A DNA stretch of 64,000 nt from Yponomeuta sedellus (Eukaryota > Arthropoda > Insecta > Lepidoptera > Yponomeutidae). Where the stretch lies: the NCBI GenBank assembly GCA_934045075.1, contig OW203730.1:12266692-12330691 (forward strand), read 5' to 3'. The notes under the pieces were generated by a model. That model had not been told where the DNA came from and did no database searches. It saw only the letters and a list, made by a program, of their open reading frames with translations. Position numbers and translations under genes: made by a program. Each line of letters opens with the position of its first letter. Within the stretch, counting starts at the first letter, position 1. Of the stretch, positions 10,166 through 21,224 are shown piece by piece.

Positions 10166-10330
10166 GTGCCGCATCCAGCATCTGCCTGCAGTATCTCGCT
10201 GATTGTATTGAAGCTAATTTTAAAATAACAAAGTTATATAACAAGCATTAAAAATATATTTTTTTAAATGCACTAACCTGCGCTATGGACAATTTTAAAA
10301 AACCTATTTCCCAACCTTATTGACCTAAGT

Positions 10331-10433
10331 CGCCCATTAGCTCAGTTAGGAGAACGCTGGCAGGGTTAGCCAGAGGTCGCGGGTTCGAGTCCCGGCATGG
10401 GTGGAATTTTTAGCCTCTAAATAGGATTTTTAA
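10331..10433 (+). repeat. tRNA-like SINE (family S1), plus copy
   Basis: CGCCCATTAGCTCAGTTAGG, B box GGGTTCGAGTCCC and the full 3' tail. The acceptor-stem halves CCCAT and ATGGG are retained. Confidence 0.85.
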
Positions 10434-10744
10434 AACATTCAATCAACTCCTTTCTTGCCGTATCGAAGGATAAGTTATTAACACCCACATCTGTGTTAAC
10501 ACCCTTCCCCTGCACTGGAAGAAATTGAGAAATAGGGAAATTTGAAACTTTCTGCCTTTTCTTGTATTTTATCAGTCATTAGTTTAAACATTTGAATTCG
10601 GTTATTTTATTAAAATGTGTTACAGTTACAATGCAACTGAAATGTACAGATCGAGCTACTTACCGTCGACTGTAAATACGGATTAAGCTCGTATTTACGC
10701 TCGTAAATATGAGCATTAACTACCTTCGCATTATTATACTATTT

Positions 10745-11180
10745 TTATTTTTAATGCACTAACCCGTGCTAAGGGCAATTGTAAAAACCTATTTAGAGGC
10801 TAAAAATTCCACCCATGCCGGGATTCGACGATCGCGACCTCTGGCAATCCGTGCCAGCGCCCTATCCAACTGAGCTAATGGGTGACTCACCGGCATCAGT
10901 GAAATTTCGAACCTTTTTACACTATTCTCTGTATTACGTACAGGCAGCGACATCTGGCTGAAGTCGATTGCATCACTTACAGCCCCGACTACCTACTATG
11001 CAGTTAGGTTTTTACATCGGAATGATATCGCTGTACCCACAGAACCTGTACCCGCATGATTATACTATTTTCATTTTTAATGCACTAACCCGTGCTAAGA
11101 ACAATTTTAAAAACCTATTTCGAGGCTAAAAATTCCACCCATGCCGGGATTCGAACCCGCGACCTCTGGCTATCCGTACC
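10745..11180 (-). repeat. Two S1 SINE copies, minus strand, with composite block
   Basis: A full S1 copy at about 10755-10892 is followed by the composite block to about 11060 (containing the inverse of the block at 1495-1637). A second S1 copy starts at about 11075 and is cut off at 11180 inside the anticodon-arm region. This suggests two units inserted next to each other in one orientation. Confidence 0.75.
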
Positions 11181-12259
11181 TTCACATTCCCGCTTGCTCG
11201 CTACTATAAATTATTGTGGTTTTGGTAATAAACGATTTCTATGCTACATCTACATTATAAGTGATTTATGTCTTAAAATTTTATGTTTGAAGACAAAAAA
11301 GTACTTTGTGATATATTTTCTATTCTATTCTACGCGACACACTATTTGTTTAAACGGTTATCAGATTCGGAAGCAGCTTTAATAAACGTTTCCCTTCACA
11401 GTAAGCGATAGGTAGTGCTACCAGAAACTCACAGAGTACATATATTGAAAAACATAGTCATTGGTACATAATAGATTCGAAACTAGAACCTCTAGAGCTC
11501 TGGAGGGTGAGACAAACGTACTACCTACGAGTATGCGATAAGCCCGTTTCATCGTGAGAAAAGGAACCGTGAGTTTGTAAGGTGTTCGCTTAAACTAGCT
11601 CTTCAAGCCGCTAATCCGCAGTGTCAAGCCAATACTAATTCTCTTAGAGAAAACTGTGACGGTATATAGTGTGGGTATTGTGTACCGTGATCATGCAAAG
11701 TTAATAATTGACAATTTGTAACAAACTTTTTTTAACTAAAACTTTCGTAAGCACAACACATTGTAGTCCGGATCTACCTACATACGAGTGTTGTTATATC
11801 GGAAAAGTCCGACCAGGTTTTCATAAAATTTCCTTCGACTGTGCTAAATATCCGCTAAGTCCTGTCAAAGTTTAATTAATGTTAAAAAATTGCGTAATAT
11901 TTATTATTAATAATAATATATGTCTATTTTTAACACTTAGTTAAAGACTGAACGAAACTTAAATTTTACAAAAAATCGTATTTAAACAAGTTATGGTTTT
12001 TATTTCTTTTAGCTACCCGAAGTGCCTTAATGGATAGGGGTACGAGATAAACGGCTGAGACTGTTACTAAAACTACCTAACTTACTTCACTTGGATACCG
12101 TTTTTGATGCTGTGATCTGTATTGCCAGGTCAGCTGGAGTCGATACGGCACGGCGCGTCAATGGCGCGGCTACTCTGCGATAATGTCGACGATATCCGAG
12201 TGATGCAGCCTCAGGCATTCCGACTTGTTGGTGTAGGGTATGTATTACAATAATATTGA
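11181..12259. other. Intron, one repeat fragment
   Basis: About 11760-11825 is the inverse of part of the insert at 32171-32288 (shared TGTTGTTATATCGGAAAA and GACCAGGTTT). The remainder shows nothing I can name. Confidence 0.5.
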
Positions 12260-12510
12260 TATCAATCCTTTGTGTGCCCCCACTGCTAAAACACGGGTCT
12301 CTTCCTGCATCGCGAGAAGGTTAGGCCATATTCCACCACGGGGGTCGTATTGTTCGTCGGGGCCGTAAGTCCGGATCGGTGGAGGACTGAAGTGGTGGGC
12401 CTTACTGTAAGAAGTTATCATGACGCTCGTAAGGCATCTGCCATGGCTTAATGTCTGCCATTAACGCCCTGCACTAACGACTTAACGTGCCTTGCGAAGC
12501 ACCGAAGCGC
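12260..12510 (-). repeat. Dispersed repeat family C, minus copy
   Basis: Contains the inverse of the copy at 55-310 from the CCCCACTGCT block to the AACGTGCCTTGCGAAGCAC end, with an internal change around 12350. Confidence 0.75.
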
Positions 12511-13290
12511 CACAACAGTGTTAACTAGTAAACACTAATGTATATAGTACATTTACTCGTTATCTACATATCTACTTTTTATTATTCACCACTTTAGATC
12601 TATTGGTTAGCATCAACAACTGTCCTTACATAACAAAAGTTTGAAATATTAAGCTGCACTTTGTACGTATGACGTAGGGCATGTGTTCGTATGACGTAGG
12701 GTTATCAGACCATTATCGCCAAATTTAATAATAAATATTTTCAAAAAATCTGAAATATATGAAATATCAAGCTACAAACAAGGTTAAAGGGTTGCGACCT
12801 TGCAATCACAACACTTGTGACAATAATAAGATCGGTTTTATTACGCGAACAACTCTTACATTGGGGCCAAAGTAAAGTAAAGATGGCTGTACACACTGTA
12901 GCGGCATACAACACTTAAAACCACTGCCCGCTGATCTGCAGCCTCTACCGCGAACAAGTCAGTGTGAGGAAGGCTTTACAGTTTACTGGAGTGTGCAGTT
13001 GGCGGAAGAGACGGTAACAAGAAACCGAGACTACCGACAAGTTTACGTCAATCACTGCCGGTTTTCCCTTCACTGTCGCTTGCATCAGTCGCGTGTCCCA
13101 GTCTTATTACTTACTGTCTGTCGTGCGTCTCAGTCTTCCATATCTGTCGCAGTGTGAACCGCGATCTCAATAGCGATTCTAGTAGAGCTGTATTTTTTTA
13201 AGTATGTAGTTCTATGCAAAGCTGAATTTTTTTTGAGAATCGTTTTTTTGTCTTCGCCTACATGGTAGCATTCCCACTAGGCAGGTAAAT

Positions 13291-15370
13291 TATTTTTTCA
13301 TTTCTCATACTCGGAAATTAGTGTTGTTTTATCTGATTATTGGGTGGAAAATGCTGCTTCCCTCCTTACGGAGGGAAACACATACAAATTACTTCCCACC
13401 CAAGGGCGGGAATGAACTTTAAAAATAGAACTACTGTCAGTTGTGAAGAGTTTTTGTAATAAATAAAAAATGTTGTGGCCATGTGAGTTTCTAAACAGCC
13501 AGTGTGAATTTAGCGCAAGCTTCTTTAAGCCGAATAAGTCGCAACAACGAGGTGAGTTCCATATTTAAAATTTAAAAAGTCTACTTAAATTGGCGGGTAT
13601 ACTGCGTTCACATTAACTTGACGCGTGAGAGAATTGGTAGCACTGAGATGTTTACTGGTACCATGTTAAATAAGAAATCATTCCCATTACTTGGGGAAAA
13701 TAAAAGGATTGAGGGCTTGTTTTATAATCTTTCGATTAGGTCCAAAAGCTAATTCACATGTTATGTCCTTGTTACCAATTCTCTCACGCGTCAAGTTAAT
13801 GTGAACGCACTATACTAATCTTTTATAGTACCTGTGACGGAATTAAAAAAAACAGGTATTAATCGTGTAATAATTTTTTATGCTAAGATTTGAATTTTAA
13901 ATATGAGTTTCTATTTTCCTCATATTCGAAAGGAAAAGTAGAGTGTTTAACACGGGTAAAAGAATAAATTCCTACTTGGAATATACTCGGACTATAGTTT
14001 AAATACCTCAGGAATTGATTCCTTTCTACCCTATTTAAGCAATCTACTATTATGCTATCACGAAGAATATTTTTTTATTTATTCACGTTTCCTTAAAAAG
14101 GTGCGCAGAACGCGGATTTAAAAACAAAACTATCATCTCAAAAAACATTTTGTTATAGTAAAATAAAGGTCAGTCGAAGCCGTCGATTTATTACACTATG
14201 GCGATTTAGGAATAGCAGATTGCTTAACGAGGGTAGAAAGTAATCAATTCCCGAGGTATTTCCCGGACTATAGCCGTTAGTAAAAAAACTACTTGGTCAA
14301 TAATTCTTATTTATTTTTAAACAAATAATTTTGCTTTCTTCGTTGTAACCATTGAACGTAAAAATAAAAAAAATATTTTGCTGGATCGACATTCTTGTTG
14401 AGATGAAAGACGCCATTGGCCTCCATTTTTAAAAGTTTCAAGTTTTTTTAAGTACGTACATGTTTTAAAACTAAAAAAATGTGACCGACATAATCACAAA
14501 AAAAAAAATATGATAACCTATCCTATATTATTACAAGCAATGAAAACCGATAAAGAACATATTCATGCCGCACGAAGACGAAGCGAATAGACAAAACAGT
14601 CTGTGATTGACCTATTGACAGCTTTTTTTTTGTTGCCAGAAAAAAATAATCGATTTCCCATTCGATTCTTGTCGTATTTCTTTTCATTTGCTCGTGAGGG
14701 GTTGTGAGAAGCTACAGATATTAATTGATACACTTTTGCCTATTTATTCATTCCACACAAAACATTGTTTACAGAACACACCTCATTGTTTACAAAACAC
14801 ACTAAAAAGAACATAACATAAATCATGATATGAATTATTTCCCAATCTATAATAAATTAATAATTAGTACTGGCAACACCAAAGCCGAAAGTGGCAAAAA
14901 AAGATTGGAAGAAAACTTATTAAATTGATTGTTTTTATCGTTTAAATGGTTACTCCGATAGTACCTATAAAAAATATTCGTGTTTTTATTAATAATGACA
15001 ATTTATTACTTTGTATCATTATGAACATGCTGTTCACGCATAGCCGAAAGTGGTCAATGTCCTTTAAATATGGAACTCACCGCGTTATTGTTGCGGCTTA
15101 TTCCGCTCAAAGAAGTTTCCGCTACGTTCACACTGGCTGTTTAGAAACTCACATGGCCGCAGCATTTTTTTATTTTTTTTAAAGCCTATTTATTACATAG
15201 AACTCTCCACAACTGACAGTATGTAGTTCTATTTTTAAAGTACATTTCGGCCCATGGGTGGGAAGTAATTTGTATGAGTTTTTCCCTCCCTACGGAGGGA
15301 AGCAGCATTTTCAACACCAAAACAAAACGTCAAAACAACACTACTTTCAGAGTATGAGAAATGAAAAATA
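13291..15370. mobile_element. 2.1 kb element with long inverted arms
   Basis: The left arm (13291-13569) and right arm (15063-15370) are inverted copies. They share TTTCATTTCTCATACTC, AATGCTGCTTCCCTCC, CAAATTACTTCCCACCCA, ACTGTCAGTTGTG, GGCCATGTGAGTTTCTAAAC and GGTGAGTTCCATATTTAAA in mirrored order. By eye identity is roughly 80%. The 1.5 kb between them has no transposase-like frame, but carries a small MITE just inside the left arm and a second inverted pair (13977-14045 and 14215-14275). A foldback or non-autonomous DNA transposon is the likely class. Confidence 0.75.
13603..13809. mobile_element. 207-base MITE with perfect 37-base TIRs
   Basis: TGCGTTCACATTAACTTGAC starts a 37-base terminal repeat (13603-13639) whose exact inverse is 13773-13809. 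TATAC lies beside the left end and CTATAC beside the right end, a possible target duplication. It is nested inside the 13291-15370 element. Confidence 0.85.
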
Positions 15371-16104
15371 TTATATAATGCTCGTCAAATGAAGCTAAAA
15401 TATGTGACCTAACGTAATATGCGGAGTTCGGGTATTTCCGCGTTAAAATAGGATATCAACGATGAGGTGGCACGTTTTTAATCTAAAATAGTAATTATAA
15501 AGTTTAAGACTAAAAGTGAACGAAAAAAGTTCGTTCGTGGCCGCCCATGTAGGCTACACTGCCGGGTAGTTTTTTGCGCTAGTATTGCAGTCTCTAACCT
15601 CGAGTGGTTAAGGGTTATTTTATTATTTCACTCTACACGTCACTATGAAGTTGGTAGTAGCTTAGTCCGAACAATGTACAATCCGTACATGAAGATTTTA
15701 ATCAAATAGTGACCTTAGAAAATGTCTTGCGATCGAGAGATTTAATTTACTTTTTAAATGGGAAATAGGAACGTTTCTTGTTTTCTCGAATGCCGGTGTT
15801 TTCTGTTTTATTTCTATTGCAGTATTGTTGCAAACGTAGATCACAGTTGATTTCACTTAAGATTCCGAACATATCGGTAAAAGGATACTATAAAACCCTC
15901 TTCTAATTCCAAATACATTTCATCGGATCACGAACTGTGTGAAATTGAATAAAGGTGCGGTGGCTTAGACAAGTTTAAGTCATTGGACGAAAAAAAGATC
16001 TAATTGAACAAATTTAGTTACTTTATACGCTTATAGAAAAGCCGACTAAAATAAAATAGGCAAGTAAATGAAAATATGTATACTAAAAATACAATTTCAC
16101 TAAA

Positions 16105-16230
16105 GCACTTGTAGAGGGCTTTTATTAAATCTGTGGTTACGTCTTTCCTATTAAAATTTTCACCACAGACTATTTTAGTGAGCGTTTTTGGAGTGTTTTA
16201 AGGTATTCCATTTTTAAAAATAAAGCCGAT
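16105..16230 (+). repeat. Two-copy dispersed repeat, copy 2
   Basis: Same block order as 9600-9730, including GGTTACGTCTTTCC and TTTTTGGAGTGTTTTAA. Confidence 0.6.
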
Positions 16231-16562
16231 GTTTTTTTAAAATGCTTGACAAAACATATATTATTCACATTGATTTGTTTTTTTGTGGTAATTTTTATAA
16301 GAGTGCAGTATCCGTTGTAGGAATGTTACATATTGCATTAAACCCAATTTGGGTAGAATTTAGTTTTGGTAGAACTAACAGTTTTACGTAGTATATTAGG
16401 TACATTTCTAGAACTTACCTTAAAGATTATTGGATGAACGGACAACCCTGTTTAGCATCAGCGCGCAAACACGTTATTGGATAAGTGCACTTAAAACTTA
16501 TCGCAGAGCCACCAAACACGTCATCATAATGACAGCACTCAGCTGTCTAACAAAACATCTTT

Positions 16563-16740
16563 GCATTAAAAAGTTAAAAATTACTTTGCTGAATTCCGCC
16601 AAAAATCCCACAAGCACCATGCGGTTAGCTAATGCACCGCCCTCCCTCCCACTTTTTCAAGCAGAAGCAAGACACGGAATTCAGCAAAGTAATTTTTAAC
16701 TTTTTAATGCTATTATGGATTTCCGCAAAGTAACGCCTGA
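16563..16740 (+). repeat. Dispersed repeat with a perfect 36-base inverted repeat
   Basis: 16563-16598 (GCATTAAAAAGTTAAAAATT...) is the exact inverse of 16675-16710. The same element at 34519-34690 shares the left arm, the middle (CACAAGCACCATGCGGTTAG) and the flank GGATTTCCGCAAAGTAACGC, but has no right arm. Confidence 0.8.
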
Positions 16741-17038
16741 TTCTATAAAACACCTTTGCCCCAGTGGGATTAGAATCTACTGTTTGATCTTATGTCAACA
16801 ATAATTTTGTCTTTATTTATTCACCGGATTTTTATTAATTAAGTAAGATCCAATCCAATATGAAAAGAATTGATTCAGACCTAATAGTGTTCGTTCTGAA
16901 TCAATTCGTAAACAACAAGTTTCCTCGTATAGGCAGACTAAATACCTATCATATTATGTCAGTTTTGTTTTTCTTTTATAATTTTAAGTGTATTTAAATT
17001 GTGAAAAATCAAATAGATTTATGAACTACATGTACATT

Positions 17039-18340
17039 CTGTGTACCAAGTATCGGGAATTTGCCAATAAAACCAAAAATACAAATTATTCATCTAAATT
17101 TATTTTATCGCCTTTAAAGTAGGCCCCATCGCTTGCAATACAACATCTCCACCGCTTCACCCAGTCTTCCATACATTTTTCATAGGCTATTTGCGGTAAG
17201 GCCTTTAGCTCATTCAGCGAATTTTCTTTTATGGCTTCTCGACTCAAAACGTTTTCCTCGAAGTGGTAATTTTAACTTGGGAAATAAAAAAAAGTCAGAC
17301 GGAGCCATATCAGGTGAATACGGTGCTTGGTCGAGAACTTTTCTTTATTTTTTCGCTAAAAAATCTTTCACTATAATGGCTGTGTGTGATGGTGCATTAT
17401 CATGGTGCAGCATCCATGAGTTGTGTTGCCACAAATCTGGACGTTTTCGGCGGATACTCTCATGCAAACGCTTCATGACGCCTAAATATTATTATTTATT
17501 CACTGTTTCTCCCTCTCGAAGGAATTCGGAGTGAACCATACCACGGTAGTAAAAAAAAACTGTCAGCATCACCTTGATTTTGGAGCGACTTTGCCGCGGT
17601 TTTTTGGGTTTCGGCTCGTTTTCGAGACGCCATTCTTAAGACTGTTGTCTTGTTTGCATGTCGTACTCATAAACCCATGTCTCGTCGCCAGTTATTATGC
17701 GTTTCATAAAGGTCGGATCCGTAGAAGCTCGGGAAACCATGTCTTCAGCGACATGTTTTCGCTGCGCTTTTTGAACGAAATTGAGCTCTTTTGGAACTAG
17801 TCTAGCGGCGACGCATTTCATGCCTAAAATGTCAATGAGAATGTTGTGGACGGACTTAAAAGATATGTTCACATCACTAACCAACTCTCTCAGACTCATA
17901 CGTCGATTTTCGAGCACTATCTTCTTGATTCTGTTGATATTTTCTTTGGTCATAGCGGTTGAAGGTCTACCAGAACGAGGAAAGTCTACTACTACTTCTC
18001 TGCCTTCTTTAAAAGCCTTATACCATTCATAACCCCTTGTTTTCGATATACACGATTCGCCGTAGGTATTTCGCAACATTTTAAGTCATTCACTACATGA
18101 AATATCATTTGAAACACAAAAATTAAGGCACACTCTTTGTTCAACAATATTTTCCATTGTAAAAATCGCCGAGGACTCAAAACTATGACTAACAAAAAGT
18201 GTAGTAATTAAATGTGACAGACCCCGCTCAAATTTTGCGCGCTAAATTAGTTCAGTGCTACCAACATTCAGTAAAAAAATTAAAATGACCCCTTTTACGC
18301 GGGTCTTTTTATTGACATATTCCCGATACTTTTTACACAG
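17039..18340 (-). mobile_element. Mariner DNA transposon, full length but broken
   Basis: About 1.3 kb, the normal mariner size. The ends are imperfect inverted repeats of about 30 bases: CTGTGTACCAAGTATCGGGA on the left against CTGTGTAAAAAGTATCGGGA read from the right. A TA follows the right end; the left TA is not directly adjacent. One degenerate transposase gene fills the minus strand. The element is inserted in the last peroxidase intron in antisense orientation. Confidence 0.92.
17086..18157 (-). pseudogene. Mariner transposase (DD34D), broken
   Basis: This transposase would cut and paste the mariner element at TA sites. The longest open part covers the N-terminal paired-like helix-turn-helix region and the first catalytic block TGDETWVYEY. 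Further on, HHDNAPSHTA (second Asp) and YSPDMAPSDFFLFPKLK (third Asp) can still be read in other segments. Damage seen: a TGA about 24 codons in, a TAA near 17640, two more in-frame stops in the C-terminal half, and one frameshift near the A-run at about 17550. It cannot make active enzyme as it stands. Confidence 0.92.
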
Positions 18341-18718
18341 TAGTATATTAACATAGTTTTTAAACAACTGTTTTACTAATACTTGGACTTATGTTGTTAA
18401 ATAAATTGATTGATAAAAACGACCCAACGTCCAGCGCTGTGCTTGCTCAACATGGTGGCAGATCATATATGCATAATTTTCTGTACCCTGAGCGAGTTCA
18501 GGAAGGTCATAATTCAGATTATAAGTTAAGGACTTAGTTTGTAATATATGTATGTAATACTAAGTGTTGTCTTTTTGTTTAAGTTTATTTTAATTTTATG
18601 TAACTATATTGCATTAGGTAGCTTTTCCTGACATGATAGATGTTAAGTGGTGATAGAAACAATAAAAAATATAACAAAAGTTCAAAATTAAAATGCTTAC
18701 TATATAGGTCATTCAAAT

Positions 18719-18918
18719 AACTTCCGGTAATACTACTTTTATTTTTAATGCACTAACCCGTGCTAAGGACAAATTTAAAAACCTATTTAGAGGCTAAAAA
18801 TTTCACCCATGCCGGGATTCGAACCCGCAACCTCTGGCACGGATAGCCAGAGGTTGCGGGTTCGAATCCCGGCATGGGTGAAATTTTTAGCCTCTAAATA
18901 GGTTTTTAAACTTCCGGT
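18719..18918. mobile_element. Palindromic S1 SINE insertion with target duplication
   Basis: 18774-18838 and 18846-18910 are perfect 65-base inverted copies of the S1 SINE 3' half, meeting at a 7-base loop ACGGATA in the anticodon-loop position. AACTTCCGGT lies at both borders (18719-18728, 18909-18918), consistent with a target-site duplication around the whole palindrome. Confidence 0.85.
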
Positions 18919-19176
18919 TAGAAAGTCGCGGTTATGTAACTAGTTATTAAAAATCAATCTCTTTAGAATACGATGATGATGATTGTCCTTTTTGCATCTA
19001 CGTAATGAGATGATTTATTCAGCGTCCAGGGGTATCCTCACTCACACTAGATGGGTGAAGGAACGTACATATAAAAAAAATGTCTTAGGTGATAATTTCT
19101 TGTGTAATGAACTTCATTTATTATAATCCTATATAAAGTAAAAAATATACGCAGCTTTAGCTTAAGGGTCGATTTC

Positions 19177-19296
19177 TGAATTGAGAATTTCACTAAGTAA
19201 ATACTTCAGTAAATTTTTCTCACGCTCTTTTCTGGTATCTAAATTCGAAGAGACAGCACTACAGTTAAATATTTACTTAGCAAAATTCTCGATTCA
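19177..19296. mobile_element. Small MITE, copy 1
   Basis: TGAATTGAGAATTTCACTAA at the left is the approximate inverse of the right end ATTCTCGATTCA. A second copy lies at 36811-36902 with the shared middle GAGACAGCACTACAGTT. Confidence 0.75.
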
Positions 19297-19481
19297 AAAT
19301 GATCTTATTTTCCGGTGAGAAATTTTGTTTTGATAAATGCGCGTATAATTTACTATCTTCTCTCCGTCTATCAGAACAATGATCCGCGGACCTAAGGCAC
19401 TCACAAGCACCGCCCCGACTGACTACTTAATTAAATAAATTCGAGTTTGTATAAAATATATTTGGCAAGTTAAAACACTTT

Positions 19482-19670
19482 AAAAACCTATTTAGAGGCT
19501 AAAAACCTATTTAGAAGCTAAAAATTTCACCCATGCCGGGATTCGAACCCGCAACCTCTGGCTATCCGTGCCAGATATTTATTTCAAAAATATTTTTGGA
19601 AATATTCTTTTTAATGCACTACCCGTGCTAAGGACAATTTTAGCCTCTAAATAGGGTTTTGAAATATTTT
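19482..19670 (-). repeat. S1 SINE fragments, minus strand
   Basis: A truncated S1 copy (B box and tail, with the tail motif CCTATTTAGAGGCT duplicated) ends at 19574. A further tail fragment with CACTACCCGTGCTAAGGAC follows near 19615. Confidence 0.75.
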
Positions 19671-20833
19671 TGGAAAGTAACACTTTCCAATGAGTTTTTT
19701 TACGAACTTTTTTACAAAAAAAAATAACTAGCTATTGTTAAGACATTTCCATTTTACTATGGCTGAAATCATGGTGGTCATAAAAATAGATCATATATCT
19801 GTGTAGTAGGTATGTAAACTGATAGGTCAAACACTAGTGCTTATGTCACTTTCCCAACCCTGACACCATCCTCGTTACTACTTATCTACAGTTCACGTAC
19901 TCAAAGTGCTACATTGTAAAGAAAAAGAGTAATTGAATTAATTTCCTTCGAATAATTGTTTTTCTCAGTAGTTATTGTTCACAGTCCACTATCATTCAGC
20001 GGCGCTTTTGCGAATAAGAATCATTGAATTACAAATAAGGCGCAGTTTTGTCACATGAAATATTTATCATTAGAATTGTTTACATAAAAAAAGGTATTCT
20101 TGTCTAATACGAGTGAGAGTACGTCGAACGGTGTCAATAAAGAAGTATCACATAAGTAGTGAAGAAGTGAAGAAGTATCATATTTAAGGCCCTTACCAAG
20201 GGGCTTCATTTGTAGCGCATGCTCTAATATGAGAAAATTTTAAGATTTTTATATTGAAGAAACAATAAGATGCAGCGAATGAATGAGTAAATTAGTTTTT
20301 ATATTAGTTTCCTCACCACAATCACTGGTCCTGGTCCCAAAATTGGATATTCTGTGCTATGGCAACCAGGCAAAGACATCACAAACATGGAAATACACCC
20401 AGACTGAAGCCATTTGTGCAAATATACGGCGAGTCCCAGTGGAAATCCTTCCCACCACCTCCGGCTTGGTAATCAGACGTAAAACCGCTAGAACAACGGG
20501 GCCAGGCAGTCAAAGTGATTTCGATTGGATAGTTTATTAGCCAACTACACAGAAAAGACAATGGCAATACGTGCGGAGCTAACGAAGCCGCGGGTTTCAG
20601 CACGATGTTTTTGTTCCTTTTAGCGAGTAATCTTACTAATGTTATAAATGTGAAAGTTTGTACATACAAACAAACATCCAGACATACATATGTATGTATG
20701 GTATATACAGCTAGTATTCATTAATTTCGGTGGTATAAGGCAAATATGGATATAACCATTAAACACGCAACAGAGACAGTTTCAAATTTCGGTTTTTTTT
20801 TCAGCATGCATCAGTTTTCAGAATGTCACATTT

Positions 20834-21224
20834 AAGGCCTGCGCAGACGAGGGACTTTTGTCCCCGAGAGACAAAAGTCCCTGAATCGTAAAAAATGTCC
20901 TCCGAATACTTGTCGCGGACTCAACGCCTACGGCACGCGGTCATTTTGTTCCCTGGAAATTGACTGAAGCGTACGCTATGAAGGCAAATATTCTGAGATT
21001 ACATTGTGTTGTAATTTACATGAAGTTGAAAAAGAAAAAGCGCTTTAAAAGACAACACCGAACTTTTGTCCACTCCGGTCTCTTGATGTCCTCGGTAACT
21101 GGAATGACTTTTTGTACGGGATACTTTTAGTCCTTCGTGTGCGTTACTCGATATAATTTATAAGAGATCTATATCGATGGACAAAAAAGTACCCGGGGGA
21201 TAGTCCCTCTTCTGCGCAGGCCTT
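20834..21224. mobile_element. 391-base MITE with AGGCCTGCGCAG ends
   Basis: The left end AGGCCTGCGCAGACGAGGGA and the inverse right end AGGCCTGCGCAGAAGAGGGA differ by one base. Inside the left end is a perfect 13-base hairpin, 20850-20862 against 20870-20882. No coding. Target duplication not resolved. Confidence 0.8.

Noticed and set aside
16430..16699. 89-codon open frame
   Set aside because: Runs through the inverted-repeat element at 16563; a chance frame in a repeat.
17133..18032. Plus-strand open frames in the mariner
   Set aside because: Shadows of the minus-strand transposase, whose catalytic motifs are clear.
20283..20540. 85-codon open frame
   Set aside because: Its 3' half resembles tRNA-like SINE sequence in reverse; no coding evidence.
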